Of a DNA stretch of 64,000 nucleotides, positions 62,727 through 64,000 are shown one piece after another; positions within the stretch are counted from its first letter, which is position 1; each line of letters begins with the position of its first letter. The notes under the pieces are model-generated. The model saw only the letters and a list, made by a program, of their open reading frames with translations. It ran no database searches and was not told the DNA's origin. The DNA lies in contig JADFPG010000001.1 in assembly GCA_022562455.1 (NCBI GenBank), positions 1 through 64,000 on the forward strand, written 5' to 3'. The position numbers were made by a program, and so were the translations under genes. Origin of the DNA: Fidelibacterota bacterium. GTDB taxonomy: Bacteria; Fidelibacterota; Marinisomatia; Marinisomatales; SCKK01.

Positions 62727-64000
62727 TCAGTGTACAACTGCAATTTTCAGAATCTTATTTTCAGATTTACTCCCTTTTATTGCCATAATGTTAGCAAAAT
62801 AGACTCCGCTTTCCACATTTGTCACATCCCAAACCACTTCGTTCACCTCCCCTTGAATGGGAGCATCCATCCTAAACCGCTTGACAAAATAACCAGCCAG
62901 ATCATAGATATTGATTTCCACTTTTTCTGCCGATTCCACAAATACTCTTAGGGTAGTTTCGCCATTTTCTGCAGGGTTGGGATAATTGTAAGTGCGTTTT
63001 GTATCGATTAATTTAGATTCATCAGAAGTTTTAAACTCCAAAGTTGTTTTAAAAATTCTACGATTTGAAGGATCATGATGAATATATGGCCATTCATTGC
63101 TGTTTGTTTCCGTTGCCTCATCGAAGAGCCAGATGGATGATTCAGTTGCGATGCAGTTCCGCCCTTTATACTGACTCAGCATTCGAAGTTCACTCTCCTT
63201 CGGATTAGACAGACGATACTGTTCTCTCCCCTGCCAGTCAAGGACAACTACATCACCATTCTCAATTTGAACTACTACTTCAGGATGTTCATCTCCATAT
63301 AAGTCTCTTGTAAGTACTAACGAGGTTGTATTTAGTTCAACAGGGAAACCAGACTCAAAGGTGAAGTTTGTGTTAATTGCATAAACAAAACCGTCTTTAT
63401 CTGTCGATAAAATCTCAGGACTCCCATCTAAGTCGATATCTGCCAAACTTATTGTAGAGAAAACTATATGTTCAAGTCCCAATGATTGGATTGCATCAGA
63501 AAATATGAAAATTCCGCCCCCCACTTGGGCACCAACGCTACCGCTATCTATTTCTGAAGATACAGCGTCGGTGAAAGACCAAAATGCCTCGGTTGCCGCA
63601 TAAAGAGAATCAACAATTATAAGAGGCTCATGCCATTGAACTAAATCTTCTGTCACGTACGCCCATGAATCCAAGTAATCCAGCACTACCATTTGAGAAT
63701 CAGGAGCACCATATATACGATTTGGTGGAGAAGCCTTAATAGATTTAGTCCAGAGAACCCCAAAAATTCCATTATCAGATTTTTGAAACATCAGAACAAC
63801 AAGAGAGTCACCAACGCTTTCAACCAGAGCAAGTATAGGATATCTGTGATAGTTCGTAACGCAGAGTTGAAAGGAGTTAGATTGGAGTTTATAAAACGGT
63901 ACCGGATCAAAAGAATCACTGAAAGACCACCATAACGAATCCTGACCCCCGATAATATCCGGCACGCCATCTCCCGTGAAATCGTAGAAAAAATGAATGT
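62727..64000 (-). CDS. Secreted beta-propeller protein with T9SS sorting domain, N-terminus cut
   Basis: The minus frame is open to the window end, so the gene continues to the right; 424 codons are visible. FYDFTGDGVPDIIGGQD and LADIDLDGSPEILSTDKDGF are FG-GAP/VCBS calcium-binding propeller blades. The C-terminus has YNYPNPAENGETTLRVF and ESGVYFANIMA, a type A sorting domain for type IX secretion. It lies 35 bp upstream of the peptidase gene and may be in one transcript with it. Confidence 0.82.
   Translation of the reverse strand, partial: IHFFYDFTGDGVPDIIGGQDSLWWSFSDSFDPVPFYKLQSNSFQLCVTNYHRYPILALVESVGDSLVVLMFQKSDNGIFGVLWTKSIKASPPNRIYGAPDSQMVVLDYLDSWAYVTEDLVQWHEPLIIVDSLYAATEAFWSFTDAVSSEIDSGSVGAQVGGGIFIFSDAIQSLGLEHIVFSTISLADIDLDGSPEILSTDKDGFVYAINTNFTFESGFPVELNTTSLVLTRDLYGDEHPEVVVQIENGDVVVLDWQGREQYRLSNPKESELRMLSQYKGRNCIATESSIWLFDEATETNSNEWPYIHHDPSNRRIFKTTLEFKTSDESKLIDTKRTYNYPNPAENGETTLRVFVESAEKVEINIYDLAGYFVKRFRMDAPIQGEVNEVVWDVTNVESGVYFANIMAIKGSKSENKILKIAVVH

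Overview
The window is 64 kb of a bacterial chromosome of moderate to low GC. It reads like a member of the FCB group (Fibrobacteres-Chlorobi-Bacteroidetes), most like Marinimicrobia/Neomarinimicrobiota. The pointers are two secreted proteins with type IX-type C-terminal sorting domains, a DUF5683-like protein beside BamD, Ig-like lipoproteins, a System I cytochrome c maturation cluster, and intergenic regions full of short perfect palindromes. The assignment is inference from gene style; no rRNA is present. All recognised genes except msrBA lie on the minus strand, so the window is read right to left.

Layout by coordinate: 1-1.3 kb holds an FRG-domain protein cut by the window edge and tRNA-Asn(GTT). 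1.4-10.3 kb holds a sodium:solute symporter with a small membrane partner, a HIT protein, a four-helix-bundle protein flanked by inverted repeats, an EF-G-like GTPase, a GDP-mannose pyrophosphorylase and an Ig-like lipoprotein. 10.3-19.3 kb is looser and accessory-like: a decayed gene, a RES-Xre toxin-antitoxin pair with twin operators, SfsA, two PLP trans-sulfuration paralogues, a truncated DUF104 antitoxin, a lipoprotein, a CBS protein and a T9SS cargo protein. 19.3-27.5 kb is housekeeping: cdaA-folP, ftsH, hpt, tilS, metF and an archaeal-type (type II) GAPDH-like protein. 27.5-33 kb is the ccm cluster (E, F, I-like, A, B, C and a ccmD-like small ORF hidden in an overlap). Its CcmE carries Cys in place of the haem-binding His (CxxxY), the hallmark of System I*. 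33-43 kb holds methylmalonyl-CoA mutase large subunit, a cstA pseudogene, dxs, pdxT-pdxS, ispH, an NrnA-like phosphodiesterase, dprA and obg. 43.2-46.8 kb holds vapBC, secreted msrBA, icd and an FmdB zinc ribbon. 46.9-56 kb holds pta-coaD-rsmD, two PilM/PilN-like hypotheticals, a membrane protein, comEA, dnaJ-grpE-hrcA and ftsX-ftsE. 56.3-64 kb is envelope biology: a cation antiporter, nadD, bamD, a DUF5683-like protein, a large gluzincin/beta-propeller/beta-barrel protein and a second T9SS cargo protein cut by the window end.

The strongest unexplained signals are the repeats. At least four families of 14-29 bp palindromes occupy most gaps over 150 bp, sit inside one another, and in two places have become protein-coding (the middle of GrpE and the C-terminal tail of DXS). 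The same debris lies inside the ccm cluster, where a GxxExxY gene remnant separates ccmA from ccmB. No CRISPR array, phage or complete insertion sequence was seen.
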